From NCBI GenBank assembly GCA_018001695.1, contig JAGNHN010000004.1:1-64000 (forward strand): a stretch of DNA of 64,000 nucleotides, in the 5' to 3' direction. The stretch comes from Lentimicrobiaceae bacterium. Its GTDB lineage: Bacteria > Bacteroidota > Bacteroidia > Bacteroidales > JAGNHN01. Positions 49,238 to 58,293 of the stretch are shown piece by piece. Every line of letters begins with the position of its first letter. The first letter of the stretch is position 1. The position numbers were made by a program, and so were the translations under genes. Below the pieces are notes generated by a model, which saw only the letters and a program-made list of their open reading frames with translations, did not search any database and was not told where the DNA came from.

Positions 49238-51352
49238 ATGAACCTCAGTCGCTATACCCTGGTCCGTCTTGCCATCCCATTTATGGCAGGCATTACCGCA
49301 GGCCGGTACCACTCCGGAATGCCGTGGATCGCGCTTTCTCTCATCCTGTTGGCCGGACCGCTCTTAACTGCCGGTGCGTGGTGGTTTAAGCACCTGTTTT
49401 CATACCGCACTCGTTGGATTCCCGGACTGGCTGCGTATCTGGTGTATTTCTCCATGGGCTGGCTAATCAATTCATTTTTTCTGGGCGCTCTTGACCCTTA
49501 TCATCATACGTTATGGAGCCCTAAGCTGGAAGATCAGGTCTGTACATTATTGAAAATCAAGGATAAGGCAAGTCTTAAGCCTGGCCGCGTCATGGTATTT
49601 GCAGAGGTGGTTGCCGCGAGCGATGGAATGAAAACGTATCCCCTCCGGGGAAGGACACGCATCAGTATACGGACCGACAGTGCTGATGTGCTTCGCTATC
49701 TGCCAGGGACATACTGGGCGACGGCCGCACCGGGCCGCAAGCCTTACCAGTCACCGGATAACTGGGGATTTAACTATGCAGCGTGGCTGTTCAGCAAGGG
49801 CATTCATGATGTTTGGATGCTTGATGAGCATGACCTGAAGGCTGTCGCGACTGACCCTGTTTCCGTGAGAAGATGGGGTGTCCTTCAGCAACAGCGGTTA
49901 TTGGGTAAGATTTGGCAAATGGGACTGGATACCGCAGCGGTTGGAATGACCGGCGCCATGCTTTTCGGCGACAAATCGACTTTGCAGCCCGACGAGGGGG
50001 AGTTGTTTCGCCGGGCAGGGGTGATGCATGTCTTATGTGTTTCCGGATTGCATACCGGAGCCGTCTATGCGGGCGCTGTCTTCCTAATAGGATTGGTGGT
50101 CCGGTCCAGAAGGTTGAAAAAATGGGTTCCCCTCCTGGCACTGCTCCCTGTACTGGCTTTTGCCTGCATCACCGGATTGGCGCCTTCGGTATGTCGCGCA
50201 ACACTGATGCTTGTCTTGCACGCTTTCGGCCGGCTTGCCCGGCGCAGGCCCAGCGGGATAAACCTACTTGCAGGAACGGCCCTGCTATTGCTCTGGCCTA
50301 ACCCTGGCCTGCTTTTCGATCTGGGCTTCCAGTTCTCCTTCATCGCGGTGGCCTCCATTTTGTGGATCTCTCAACCGGCTTCCGCCTGGCTGGGCTTAAG
50401 GGGAAAAGGGCTAAGACCGGCCATAGGCGGATTGTTGCTCGTGTCGCTGGCTGCACAGGCAGGTACGAGTGCCATCAGCCTGCTGCATTTCCATACTTTT
50501 CCCAGCTATTTCCTCCCTGCCAACCTGTTTGTGGTGCCGGCATCCACATTGTTGATTTACACAGGAATGTTGAGTGTAATCCTGGAATCAGCCGGCATCT
50601 GCCCAGTCATTTTGCATTGGGTCTTCCAGAACATGGTGCTCGGGATGGAAAAGCTGGTAGGTTTCTGGGCTGAACTGCCAGGGGCTTCCATGGAAGATAT
50701 CCCATTTTCGTTGATGGATAGTGTGGTGGTCTATCTCTTGTTGTTACTGTTGTCGCTGAGCCTGGTCGCTCTCAGGAAATGGCAGCTCATGCTGGCGATG
50801 TTTGTCGTCATCGTATGGAATGTTCATGGCAGCTATCAGAAATGGACCCGGGAGGACATGAACCAATTTTTGGTTTGGCCTTCCGATCCACCGGGCATCA
50901 TGGTTCGAAGTGGTAGCAGGGTATATGCGATCGGTATGGGTGGGCTGAATGTCGCAGCCGATCCCGGTTTGCTTGCCTGGCTGCATGCGCAAGGGCTGAA
51001 GCGCGCTGATATCGCAGTTTTGCCATCCGGTGCGCCCTACCGTCATCATTGTTTTGAGTTGAGACAGGGACAAGGTTATTATACTGTGGTAACTCCAGCA
51101 GGAATTCATGCCCTGGTTTTCAGTCCGGATATCAGAGTCGATCCTGGCGGATTACCTGAAGAGCTGCAGCATAAAACCATCCTTGTGTTGTCTGATCCCC
51201 GGCAATTACGTGTAATTAAGGATCAGAAAATCAAAGGGATAACAATGGTGTTTTCTCCCGGTGTAAGACGCTCGTTTTTAGACCGATTACAGAAACAACA
51301 TCCTTCCGCCAAAGTTTGGGACCTAAGAAAAGAGGGCTGCCTCATCCTTTGA
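49238..51352 (+). CDS. comEC: ComEC/Rec2-family DNA uptake channel protein
   Basis: The inner-membrane channel through which single-stranded DNA enters during natural transformation. The 704-residue protein has N-terminal helices, an OB-like extracytoplasmic DUF4131 region (~100-190) and the competence domain with GVMHVLCVSGLHTGAVYAG near 265. Further helices run to about residue 530. The C-terminal ~170 residues occupy the place of the metallo-beta-lactamase-like domain but lack its HxHxDH signature (ADIAVLPSGAPYRHHCFELR is all that remains). This shortened, ligand-less end is something I recall in other Bacteroidota ComEC proteins. The stop lies inside a terminator shared with the convergent rny gene. 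Confidence 0.9.
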   Translation: MNLSRYTLVRLAIPFMAGITAGRYHSGMPWIALSLILLAGPLLTAGAWWFKHLFSYRTRWIPGLAAYLVYFSMGWLINSFFLGALDPYHHTLWSPKLEDQVCTLLKIKDKASLKPGRVMVFAEVVAASDGMKTYPLRGRTRISIRTDSADVLRYLPGTYWATAAPGRKPYQSPDNWGFNYAAWLFSKGIHDVWMLDEHDLKAVATDPVSVRRWGVLQQQRLLGKIWQMGLDTAAVGMTGAMLFGDKSTLQPDEGELFRRAGVMHVLCVSGLHTGAVYAGAVFLIGLVVRSRRLKKWVPLLALLPVLAFACITGLAPSVCRATLMLVLHAFGRLARRRPSGINLLAGTALLLLWPNPGLLFDLGFQFSFIAVASILWISQPASAWLGLRGKGLRPAIGGLLLVSLAAQAGTSAISLLHFHTFPSYFLPANLFVVPASTLLIYTGMLSVILESAGICPVILHWVFQNMVLGMEKLVGFWAELPGASMEDIPFSLMDSVVVYLLLLLLSLSLVALRKWQLMLAMFVVIVWNVHGSYQKWTREDMNQFLVWPSDPPGIMVRSGSRVYAIGMGGLNVAADPGLLAWLHAQGLKRADIAVLPSGAPYRHHCFELRQGQGYYTVVTPAGIHALVFSPDIRVDPGGLPEELQHKTILVLSDPRQLRVIKDQKIKGITMVFSPGVRRSFLDRLQKQHPSAKVWDLRKEGCLIL

Positions 51353-51363
51353 AGCAGCCCTCT
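51331..51363. terminator. Bidirectional terminator between comEC and rny
   Basis: A perfect 10-base stem (AGAGGGCTGC/GCAGCCCTCT, arms 51331-51340 and 51354-51363) with a 13-base loop spans the comEC stop codon. On the minus strand it is followed by TTTTC, so it best serves rny; on the plus strand the T-run is poor. Confidence 0.8.
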
Positions 51364-51381
51364 CATATGTTCAATGCAATA

Positions 51382-52923
51382 TTATTTTGCGTAGCTGACG
51401 GCCCTGGTCTCCCGTATAACGGTGATCTTGATCTGACCGGGGTAGGTCATCTCATCCTGGATTTTCTTGGACAGGTCGAAGGCCAGTTGGTTGGCTTCGT
51501 TGTCGCTGACTTTATCAGCACCCACAATCACCCTGAGTTCACGTCCGGCCTGTATCGCAAAGGTTTTTACGACGCCCGGGTATGACAATGCAAGGTCTTC
51601 CAGGTTGTTAAGCCTTTTGATGTAGGCTTCCACGACTTCCCTTCTGGCACCGGGCCTGGCACCTGAAATGGCGTCACATACCTGAATGATCGGTGCCAGC
51701 ATCGATTCCATCTCCACTTCATCATGGTGAGCCCCGATGGCATTGATCACTTCTTTGTGTTCTTTGAATTTTTCTGCCATCTTCATTCCCAGGATGGCAT
51801 GTGGCAGATCCGGTTCATTATCAGGAACTTTGCCGATGTCATGTAACAGGCCTGCGCGCTTGGCAAGTTTGGGATTAAGTCCCAGTTCTGCGGCCATGGT
51901 GGCCGATAGTATGGCTACTTCCTTGGAATGCTGAAGGAGGTTCTGCCCGTAAGAGGAGCGGTACTTCATCTTACCGACCATGCGGACCAGTTCGTGGTGC
52001 ATGCCGTGGATTCCCATATCGATGCACACCCGTTTTCCCGTTTCTACGATTTCCTGTTCAATCTGCTTTTTTGTTTTCGCCACCACTTCCTCAATGCGGG
52101 CAGGATGGATGCGGCCATCGGTGACCAGCTTATGCAGTGACTGCCTGGCAATTTCCCTTCGCACGGGGTCGAATCCCGATAGGATGATGGCATCCGGGGA
52201 GTCGTCGATGATGATCTCGATGCCAGTCAGTGCTTCCAATGCCCTGATATTGCGGCCTTCACGACCTATGATACGGCCTTTCATCTCATCGTTTTCGATG
52301 TTGAAAACCGATACGCTGTTTTCAACGGCATGCTCTACAGCCGTGCGTTGTATGGTTTCCAGGACGATTTTCTTGGCCTGGGTATTGGCGGTGAATTTGG
52401 CCTCATCAACTATGTCCTTGATGAACACCATGGCGTCTGCCTTGGCTTCTTCCTTCAGTGTTTCAATAAGTTGGTCTTTGGCTTCCTGTGCTGAAAGACC
52501 GGAAATCTTTTCCAGTTGATCAACCTGCTGTTTGACGGCTTTATCCAGCTCTTCCTGCCTTTTGTTTACGACATCAAATTGCTGGGTAAGACTGGCTTTG
52601 AGGGTGGCTGTTTCTTTCTGTGAACGTTGCAGTTCTTCAAGTCGTTTTGAAATGGCTGCTTCTTTTTGTTTGAGCCTGTTTTCGTTCTTGACGATGTTGT
52701 TGTTGCGTTCGTTAAAATCTCTCTCGTGTTCAGTTTTAAGTTGTAAGAATTTCTCTTTTGCCTGAAGGATCTTCTCCTTCTTCAGCACTTCGGCTTTTTC
52801 CTCGGCTTCCTGCAATATCCTTTCACTTTTTCTGACAATGGACTTGCGTATGATGGTGGATGCCACCACGATGCCAAGAGCAATTGAAGCCGCACTGACG
52901 ATGATGATAAGTGCGATATTCAT
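51382..52923 (-). CDS. rny: Ribonuclease Y
   Basis: Membrane-anchored endoribonuclease that starts mRNA decay. The 513-residue protein has one N-terminal helix ([20 protein letters not shown]), a long charged coiled coil (~25-190), a KH RNA-binding domain with [19 protein letters not shown] (~205-270), and an HD domain with [13 protein letters not shown] and LLHDIGKV (~330-430) holding the metal-binding histidines and aspartate. The C-terminal RNase Y-specific domain follows. Length and order are typical. A structured RNA and zapA lie upstream on the same strand. Confidence 0.97.
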   Translation of the reverse strand: MNIALIIIVSAASIALGIVVASTIIRKSIVRKSERILQEAEEKAEVLKKEKILQAKEKFLQLKTEHERDFNERNNNIVKNENRLKQKEAAISKRLEELQRSQKETATLKASLTQQFDVVNKRQEELDKAVKQQVDQLEKISGLSAQEAKDQLIETLKEEAKADAMVFIKDIVDEAKFTANTQAKKIVLETIQRTAVEHAVENSVSVFNIENDEMKGRIIGREGRNIRALEALTGIEIIIDDSPDAIILSGFDPVRREIARQSLHKLVTDGRIHPARIEEVVAKTKKQIEQEIVETGKRVCIDMGIHGMHHELVRMVGKMKYRSSYGQNLLQHSKEVAILSATMAAELGLNPKLAKRAGLLHDIGKVPDNEPDLPHAILGMKMAEKFKEHKEVINAIGAHHDEVEMESMLAPIIQVCDAISGARPGARREVVEAYIKRLNNLEDLALSYPGVVKTFAIQAGRELRVIVGADKVSDNEANQLAFDLSKKIQDEMTYPGQIKITVIRETRAVSYAK

Positions 52924-52971
52924 GTTGTTGTTGGGTTAGGTTAGGCGGAGCGCATGGAGAGAGAGAAGAAG

Positions 52972-53167
52972 AAAAAAACCCGCATAGATTCACGGAGTAT
53001 TGTAAACCCCAAATGGACATTGATAGGGCTGCCAGATTATTCGAACTTCCACTGCGCCGCTGTTGCGATGACCCGAAGGTTGAGGCCTGTCCTAGTAACC
53101 TATGAGCTTTATGCCCTAATGTTTATTCTGTTGAGTTTACAAACAGTAATGAATGTATGCGGGTATG
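52972..53167 (-). ncRNA. ssrS: Probable 6S RNA (Bacteroidota type) between zapA and rny
   Basis: The 277-base gap after zapA folds, on the minus strand, into one long interrupted hairpin of ~190 bases. The ends pair over 15 positions with one mismatch (53164-53150 with 52992-52978). A second stem follows (GTTTGTAAAC-type, 53143-53133 with 53009-52998), then a third (ACATTAGGGC at 53122-53113 with GCCCTATCAATGT at 53029-53017, a three-base bulge). A UUCG-capped hairpin lies near the tip. The 3' end runs straight into seven T residues (52978-52972). Length, rod shape with internal bubbles, terminator end and position next to zapA all match 6S RNA, which binds RNA polymerase and damps transcription in stationary phase. 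Identification as 6S rather than another rod-shaped RNA is inference. Confidence 0.75.
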
Positions 53168-53200
53168 TCTTAATGTATCTCAAAGAACGGTTCCTGCCTG

Positions 53201-53482
53201 TCAGCCAACCTTTTGTACCATGTCTTCCATCATGGCTACAAGGGATTGCAAGGCATCATGATCAGGTTTAATTTGAATGCCAGACATCATTTCAGACGTG
53301 GCAAACTGCAGGGCCGCCATGGCCAGCAGATCTTGCCGGTCTTTGTAATGGTATGTCCCTGACAGTTCTTTCATTGTTTCGTTGATCATGTTTGCGGCTT
53401 TCCTGACCATTTCTTCCTGGCTCTTTTCTATCTTGAGCCGGTAGGGCCTGTCGGCGATGATAACCGAAATGGAAAGCTCCAT
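53201..53482 (-). CDS. zapA: Cell division protein ZapA
   Basis: A 93-residue protein that bundles FtsZ filaments at the division site. It begins with the ZapA strand pattern ELSISVIIADRPYRLKI, followed by two long helices (SQEEMVRKAANMINETMKEL and RQDLLAMAALQFA...) that form the tetramer. Length is standard. It follows a coiled-coil gene with a six-base gap and precedes the 6S-like RNA and rny, so the four probably share the promoter at 53813-53844. Confidence 0.93.
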   Translation of the reverse strand: MELSISVIIADRPYRLKIEKSQEEMVRKAANMINETMKELSGTYHYKDRQDLLAMAALQFATSEMMSGIQIKPDHDALQSLVAMMEDMVQKVG

Positions 53483-53488
53483 ATTCCT

Positions 53489-53779
53489 TTACTGACTATT
53501 CAGGATTGTTAGACAATCATCAATTTCCCGCACAAGGTCATCAATCTTCTTCCTCGCTGCCTCCCTGTCATCTCCAATATAAACAGGTTTTGCAGTTGAT
53601 AAAGCAATGAACTCATCTTTCCTGGCGTGAACCCCGGCTGATACATTTTCCATGTCTGCCTGCATCGAATCCAACTGCTCCTGCAAGCGGGCATTTTCTT
53701 GTTTCAGCAACTCATTCGCCCGGATAATTTCCTTCACTTTCTCCGCCACCATAGCGAGGCGTTGCGCAATCTCGTTCAT
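53489..53779 (-). CDS. Short coiled-coil protein, probable division-associated partner of ZapA
   Basis: A 96-residue cytoplasmic protein. Residues ~1-50 form a heptad-rich coiled coil (EIAQRLAMVAEKVKEIIRAN, ELLKQENARLQEQLDSM), and the rest is a second helical region ending DDLVREIDDCLTIL. No enzyme motif is present. Small coiled-coil genes commonly sit just upstream of zapA in Bacteroidota and may act like ZapB; this is inference from position. The start is placed at 53779 (MNEIAQ), because the extra 12 codons to 53815 run into the -7 promoter box. Confidence 0.75.
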   Translation of the reverse strand: MNEIAQRLAMVAEKVKEIIRANELLKQENARLQEQLDSMQADMENVSAGVHARKDEFIALSTAKPVYIGDDREAARKKIDDLVREIDDCLTILNSQ

Positions 53780-54175
53780 TTTCCGGTCTTCAGAATGATT
53801 CACACCAATGGGCAAAGATACTTATCACCCGGCAGTAACGCAAGTATTTTCAAGCCAGGTATGTTAGATTGCGTTTATGTCTTGCTCACAATCAGATGGT
53901 ACCTTAGCATTAGAATTAGGTAAGCCTCTGATATTAAGTAGATAAATGGGTGGTAAGCACGCTCCTCTACCATGTATGTTGTCCCATAGCGTAGTTCCGA
54001 AATGCTTAATAAAGAATCGCATGAAGTGTAACCTCGGTAATAAGTGATCATGGGGAATGAAGATATTCGTAGCAGAAAAAATGCTTCCTTCATGATTCAC
54101 ACGTGAAGAAAGTTTTCCTGACATTTCCAAAATCCCCCTTCAAAATCGTCTATATCATCACTGACTGATAAAGCG
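53780..54175. other. Intergenic region between divergent operons, no gene seen
   Basis: This 396-base stretch separates the zapA operon from the DUF2851 gene. Two short minus-strand frames (53864-54130 and 53875-54093) overlap each other, have no recognisable domain and lie in AT-rich sequence; neither is convincing. Only the zapA-side promoter was identified. Confidence 0.55.
53813..53844 (-). promoter_or_regulatory. Promoter of the coiled-coil/zapA operon
   Basis: On the minus strand CTTG at 53844-53841, a 20-base spacer and TATCTTTG at 53820-53813 match the Bacteroidota pattern, the -7 box exactly. Transcription would start near 53807, 28 bases before the ATG at 53779. Confidence 0.65.
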
Positions 54176-55444
54176 ATGAACGAGGCCTTACTGGTTTTTC
54201 TGTGGAAATACCGCGTATTGGGAAACCATTTCGTGACCACAGATGGAGAGGATGTCCAGGTGTACCATCCCGGAACGGAAAACAATCACGGTGGACCTGA
54301 TTTTATCAATGCCCGCATGAAGATCGGAGATCTGCTCTGGGCCGGCAATGTTGAGATACACTGGAGATCGAGCGATTGGTTCCGGCATGAACATGATAAG
54401 GATGCGGCATACGACAGTGTCGTGCTGCATGTGAGCATGTATCATGATACGGAGGTGTTTACTGCGAGTGGACGTAAGCTCAATGCGTTGGACCTGAATA
54501 CACGTGACCTGGGTGCGATCATCGAACGTTACCGTTTTCTGAACCTGAGCCACGATCCGGTCCCTTGTCTTGTCATTCCGAATCTTGAACGGATAAAACT
54601 CACAGGCCCCTGGCTTACCCGGCTGGCTGTGGAACGTCTTGAAAAGAAGGCGGGAGCCCTGGCGCAGCAATGGATATGGGAGGAGGGACAATGGGACCGT
54701 GTCTTCCTGCTCCAGCTTTTCAGATCCTATGGCTTGCCGGCCAATGCTGAGCCTTTCCTCAGACTGGCTCGGAAATTCATGCTGGTCAGAGATCAGTTCG
54801 GATTGGATCCAGACGACTATGAGGCCATACTGCTTTACCTGGCCGGATTTATTCCCGGTCCATCACCCGATGCTTATACCGTTCGCTTGACAGAGCGGGC
54901 CGTCAGGCTTGTGAATGGGATCCCGGTCATGCCCAGGGCAGCCTGGAAGCTGTTACGTATGCGACCGGGTGGGTTCCCTGGATTGCGTATCGCCCAACTG
55001 GCTGCCGGACTGACGGCGATAATACAACTGAATCATCACCAGCGAATAGAGATGGAAGTTGCTGGGTGGAAAACCCTTTTGAGCATGCCTGCCGCTCCTT
55101 ATTGGGATCATCACTTCCTCCCGGGTGTACCGACCCAGCGTACATGGCCCAAGAAACCTGGCAGCAGTTTTGTCGATGCTATTATCATCAATGCTGTGGT
55201 GCCTTACCTGGCCACTGTGGCGCATTGCAGCAATGAGCATGCGCTAATGTCCAGGGCACTGGCCATGCTCGAAAGCTGTCCGGCTGAGGATAACAGAATC
55301 ATCCGCCTCTGGACGGCAGCCGGTATCCAACCTGCCAACGCGGCTGAATCGCAGGGTATGATGGAGCTCTTCCAATCATACTGCTCCAGGCACCGCTGCC
55401 TGCAGTGCCGGATCGGATACCTGCTCTTACACCAGCAGGAATAG
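54176..55444 (+). CDS. DUF2851 family protein
   Basis: A 422-residue cytoplasmic protein of the DUF2851 family, largely confined to Bacteroidota, function unknown. The N-terminal signature is intact: NEALLVFLWKYR, VQVYHPGTENNHGGPDFINA, and WAGNVEIHWRSSDWFRHEHD with NVVLHV-like strands, an arrangement reminiscent of restriction-endonuclease-type folds (acidic and GxxE residues), though activity is unproven. The C-terminus has paired cysteines (SYCSRHRCLQCRIG), which may bind metal. The gene stands alone with a weak terminator behind it. Confidence 0.88.
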   Translation: MNEALLVFLWKYRVLGNHFVTTDGEDVQVYHPGTENNHGGPDFINARMKIGDLLWAGNVEIHWRSSDWFRHEHDKDAAYDSVVLHVSMYHDTEVFTASGRKLNALDLNTRDLGAIIERYRFLNLSHDPVPCLVIPNLERIKLTGPWLTRLAVERLEKKAGALAQQWIWEEGQWDRVFLLQLFRSYGLPANAEPFLRLARKFMLVRDQFGLDPDDYEAILLYLAGFIPGPSPDAYTVRLTERAVRLVNGIPVMPRAAWKLLRMRPGGFPGLRIAQLAAGLTAIIQLNHHQRIEMEVAGWKTLLSMPAAPYWDHHFLPGVPTQRTWPKKPGSSFVDAIIINAVVPYLATVAHCSNEHALMSRALAMLESCPAEDNRIIRLWTAAGIQPANAAESQGMMELFQSYCSRHRCLQCRIGYLLLHQQE

Positions 55445-55452
55445 GAAAGTGC

Positions 55453-55474
55453 AGCTCCTGAGCCGGGCTTTTTT
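55453..55474 (+). terminator. Weak terminator after the DUF2851 gene
   Basis: A short hairpin AGCTC/GGGCT (one G-T pair) is followed by six T residues, nine bases past the stop codon at 55444. The stem is only five pairs, so efficiency is doubtful. Confidence 0.5.
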
Positions 55475-55492
55475 CGTAAACGGGTGGAATAA

Positions 55493-55524
55493 GTTGTGAT
55501 TCCAACTTGTTTTTCCCAAATTTG
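55493..55524 (+). promoter_or_regulatory. Candidate promoter of the alanine symporter gene
   Basis: GTTG at 55493-55496, a 20-base spacer and CAAATTTG at 55517-55524 fit the Bacteroidota promoter with one mismatch at -7. The start codon follows 26 bases later. Confidence 0.5.
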
Positions 55525-55550
55525 CGTGTCTTCATCCCTAAGCCTCTCCT

Positions 55551-57212
55551 ATGAAGCCATTTGCCATACCCCTGCTTGTGATCGTCTTTCTATTGATGGC
55601 TTGCTCTTCGTTTGCCCAAACTGACACCCTGCGTCCGGCAACGGAAAGTGCACTGACAGAGCAGGAAGTCGTTGACGAATCCAGGCACCTTAGTCAACAG
55701 ATCAACGACTTCTTCGTGCCGGTTGTCAACCAGATGGGCAAGGTATTGTTCTGGGACCCGTTTTCTGCCGTGGGGATTTATGACCCTGTTATCCGCGATG
55801 AGGAAGGGGAAGTTGTTACAGATAGAAACGGACAGCCCAGAAGAGCACCTATCTCCCTGGTTGTAGTTTGGCTGATCCTGGGGGCCTTCTTCTTTACTTT
55901 CTTCTTTAAATTTATCAATATCAGGGGATTTAAGCATGCTATCGATATCGTCAGGGGTGTGTACGATGACCCGAAAAGTACCGGTGAGGTTTCCCATTTC
56001 CAAGCCCTGGCGACTGCCTTGTCGGCAACCGTAGGACTAGGAAATATCGCCGGTGTAGCCATCGCTGTTTCTGTGGGTGGACCTGGTGCCACCTTCTGGA
56101 TGATTCTGGCAGGTTTGCTGGGGATGGCGTCCAAGTTCACGGAATGCACCCTGGGAGTTAAGTATCGCAGAATTGATAAGGAAGGTCATGTGTCCGGAGG
56201 CCCCATGTATTATTTACGGGATGGGCTGAAGAAAAGAGGTCTGGGTGGTTTGGGTAAGGTACTGGCGCTCATCTTTGCCATCCTGGTCATCGGTGGTTCT
56301 TTTGGTGGCGGTAATATGTTTCAGGCCAATCAGAGTTTTGCCCAGTTGACTTATATCATTCCGGCGCTCGAAAACCAGGGGGCGTATTACGGCATGATAC
56401 TGGCCATCCTGGTAGGTGTGGTGATCATTGGTGGTATCCGGAGTATCGCCAATGTGACAGATAAGATCGTGCCGTTCATGGCCGTGTTCTATGTATTATC
56501 CGCACTGGCTATCATCGTTATGAATATTCACCGGGCGGATGAGGCGTTTATGCTGATCATCAACGGCGCTATGAACCCGGGCGCCATCAAGGGCGGTGTT
56601 CTAGGTGTTCTGATCATTGGTTTCCAGCGGGCGGCCTTCTCCAATGAAGCCGGGATTGGGTCCGCAGCCATTGCGCATTCGGCGGTCAGGACAGAAAGGC
56701 CTATCACCGAAGGCTTTGTGGCCTTGCTCGAGCCGTTCATCGACACGGTAGTTATCTGTACCATGACAGCCCTCGTGCTCATCTTCACGGGTGTGTATAC
56801 CAATCCGGCCGGACTGGGCGGATCTGAACTCACCAGCCAGGCCTTTGAAAGTGTTTTCTCATGGTATCCCTACCTGCTTGCCATTGCCATCTTCCTGTTT
56901 GCCTTCTCCACGATGATATCCTGGTCCTACTATGGACTGAAGGGTTTTGATTACCTGTTCGGCGGCTGGTCGATGAAGTTGTTTGGCAACCGCAAAGTCA
57001 CCGATACCATGTACCGTGTTATCTTTCTTGGATTTATCATCGTCGGCGCCTCCTCAGAACTGGGCGCTGTGATGGATTTCTCCGATATGATGATCCTAGC
57101 CATGGCTTTCCCGAATATTTTGGGCCTGATCATCCTGGCACCAGAGGTGAGACAGGAGCTCAGGGCGTACTTCGCTGATTTAAAAAGTGGCAGGTTAATC
57201 CGCTATAAATAG
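55551..57212 (+). CDS. AGCS-family alanine or glycine:cation symporter
   Basis: Takes up alanine or glycine with sodium across the inner membrane. The 553-residue protein has the AGCS core (~110-545): [86 protein letters not shown], and [17 protein letters not shown]. Ten or eleven membrane helices are evident. The first ~105 residues are an extra: a signal-like helix ([21 protein letters not shown]) followed by a polar, charged stretch before the first core helix. This layout is common in Bacteroidota AGCS proteins and suggests an external N-terminus. It has its own promoter and no operon partners. Confidence 0.92.
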   Translation: MKPFAIPLLVIVFLLMACSSFAQTDTLRPATESALTEQEVVDESRHLSQQINDFFVPVVNQMGKVLFWDPFSAVGIYDPVIRDEEGEVVTDRNGQPRRAPISLVVVWLILGAFFFTFFFKFINIRGFKHAIDIVRGVYDDPKSTGEVSHFQALATALSATVGLGNIAGVAIAVSVGGPGATFWMILAGLLGMASKFTECTLGVKYRRIDKEGHVSGGPMYYLRDGLKKRGLGGLGKVLALIFAILVIGGSFGGGNMFQANQSFAQLTYIIPALENQGAYYGMILAILVGVVIIGGIRSIANVTDKIVPFMAVFYVLSALAIIVMNIHRADEAFMLIINGAMNPGAIKGGVLGVLIIGFQRAAFSNEAGIGSAAIAHSAVRTERPITEGFVALLEPFIDTVVICTMTALVLIFTGVYTNPAGLGGSELTSQAFESVFSWYPYLLAIAIFLFAFSTMISWSYYGLKGFDYLFGGWSMKLFGNRKVTDTMYRVIFLGFIIVGASSELGAVMDFSDMMILAMAFPNILGLIILAPEVRQELRAYFADLKSGRLIRYK

Positions 57213-57399
57213 TTGCTCCCGTTTATCAGGGGCCTCTCTATCTGTGCGATGCAAGTGTCTGGGTAGTATTGCATGGGGATGAGCGCATGTGCATGGGTAA
57301 ATCAGGCCACAGGTCTTTTTTCTTGTATCTCCGGCTAATAACAAAACCGGGTTAGTGGTCTATCATGGTTACCTTGTGATATAATCACAAGATATTAAA

Positions 57400-57732
57400 T
57401 CATAGGATTTTGTGGAGAACTTCAGCCTTTAAAAGAGGCAAATATTTTTGAATAATTGTCCAAACAACAGCAGGATCTATAGCATCATATGCATGTATCA
57501 ATCGATTTCGAAATCCGACTATTTTTCTAGCATTAACTAGTGTGTTTTCGGGTTCCATTTTGTCAAACATATTCACGGCTTCCCCCAAAATGCTCAATTG
57601 TCGTTCAATGGCACTCTGCGTTTTAATGTCAGCCTGGTATGCCTGAAAAGTGATGGTGGAGGAGGAAAATTGCTCTATAAGTTCAATAGCCCTCAGAATA
57701 TCAGACAAGAACTTTCTGCTTTGATCCATCAT
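57400..57732 (-). CDS. HepT-like HEPN toxin (putative RNase)
   Basis: A 110-residue all-helical HEPN/DUF86 protein. The catalytic RNase motif R-x4-H-x-Y is intact: Arg75, His80 and Tyr82 in FRNRLIHAYD. In characterised HepT toxins the Arg/His pair cleaves RNA (tRNA in one case), and the tyrosine is adenylylated by the MntA antitoxin to silence it. The partner gene lies directly upstream, and this gene starts 32 bases before the end of that frame, so the two are coupled. The lower GC content compared with neighbours fits acquisition by transfer. Confidence 0.88.
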   Translation of the reverse strand: MMDQSRKFLSDILRAIELIEQFSSSTITFQAYQADIKTQSAIERQLSILGEAVNMFDKMEPENTLVNARKIVGFRNRLIHAYDAIDPAVVWTIIQKYLPLLKAEVLHKIL

Positions 57733-58036
57733 AGATTAATACTTTTGAACTGTCGATGCTACGTTTTAAAAATGGATTTCTGATGGATCCCTCCGTGAGG
57801 AGATCAACCTTCCGCTGAAAGAAATCTTCCATCAAATCCCATAGCGACATCAATTTCTCGCCCCTTTCAATGGGGTCAGGATCATCGATTTCGACTAAAA
57901 GGTCAATATCGCTCAATAATCTGTCAAAATGGTTTGATGTCGATGAACCAAATGCATATAAGTTTCTAATGCTATGAGATTTGCAGATATCTCCAAAGAG
58001 GCTTTCCCTTTTTGATATTTCATTTATAATGTACAT
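57701..58036 (-). CDS. MntA-like nucleotidyltransferase antitoxin
   Basis: A 111-residue minimal nucleotidyltransferase. The core motif is FGSSTSNHFDRLLSDIDLLV: GS, then eleven residues (the usual number is ten), then the DID metal-binding pair. A further aspartate in VDLLTEG completes the triad. In HEPN-MNT modules this protein transfers AMP groups to the toxin's tyrosine. It is the first gene of the pair, giving the order antitoxin then toxin. A TATCTTTG box (58048-58041, minus strand) lies five bases upstream of the ATG, so the mRNA may have almost no leader. Confidence 0.86.
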   Translation of the reverse strand: MYIINEISKRESLFGDICKSHSIRNLYAFGSSTSNHFDRLLSDIDLLVEIDDPDPIERGEKLMSLWDLMEDFFQRKVDLLTEGSIRNPFLKRSIDSSKVLIYDGSKQKVLV

Positions 58037-58040
58037 AGAT

Positions 58041-58048
58041 CAAAGATA
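58041..58048 (-). promoter_or_regulatory. Candidate -7 element for the HEPN-MNT operon
   Basis: TATCTTTG on the minus strand matches TAnnTTTG exactly, but is only five bases from the start codon and no -33 TTTG was found at the right distance. If real, the transcript would be close to leaderless. Confidence 0.3.
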
Positions 58049-58293
58049 CTACGTTTTGCATGAATAGTGACATTCTATTCTGGATCAATTTGTTGTTGTT
58101 CAGAAAGCGGCCATATCTCCAGGACTGTCTTCGAATTGTGTGCATGCCTGCTTTTTTTGATGGACATCAGGCATGGCGCAGAGAAAAAACACGGTATATG
58201 TAAATGAATCAACTATCTTTACTGGCATGATAAAGGATTTTTGCTTCTGTCCCAAGCGTATTAACTTCCCGACGATATTGCGAAAGATACCTC

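Noticed and set aside
51980-52519. 179-residue plus-strand frame inside rny
   Set aside because: It lies wholly antisense to the RNase Y KH and coiled-coil regions; serine/methionine-rich composition is that of a shadow frame.
53036-53050. GTTCGAA on the minus strand as a tRNA T-arm
   Set aside because: No acceptor, D or anticodon stems can be formed around it; it is inside the 6S-like rod.
53864-54130. 88- and 72-residue minus-strand frames in the zapA/DUF2851 gap
   Set aside because: They overlap each other, lack domains, lie in AT-rich sequence, and have no good start context.
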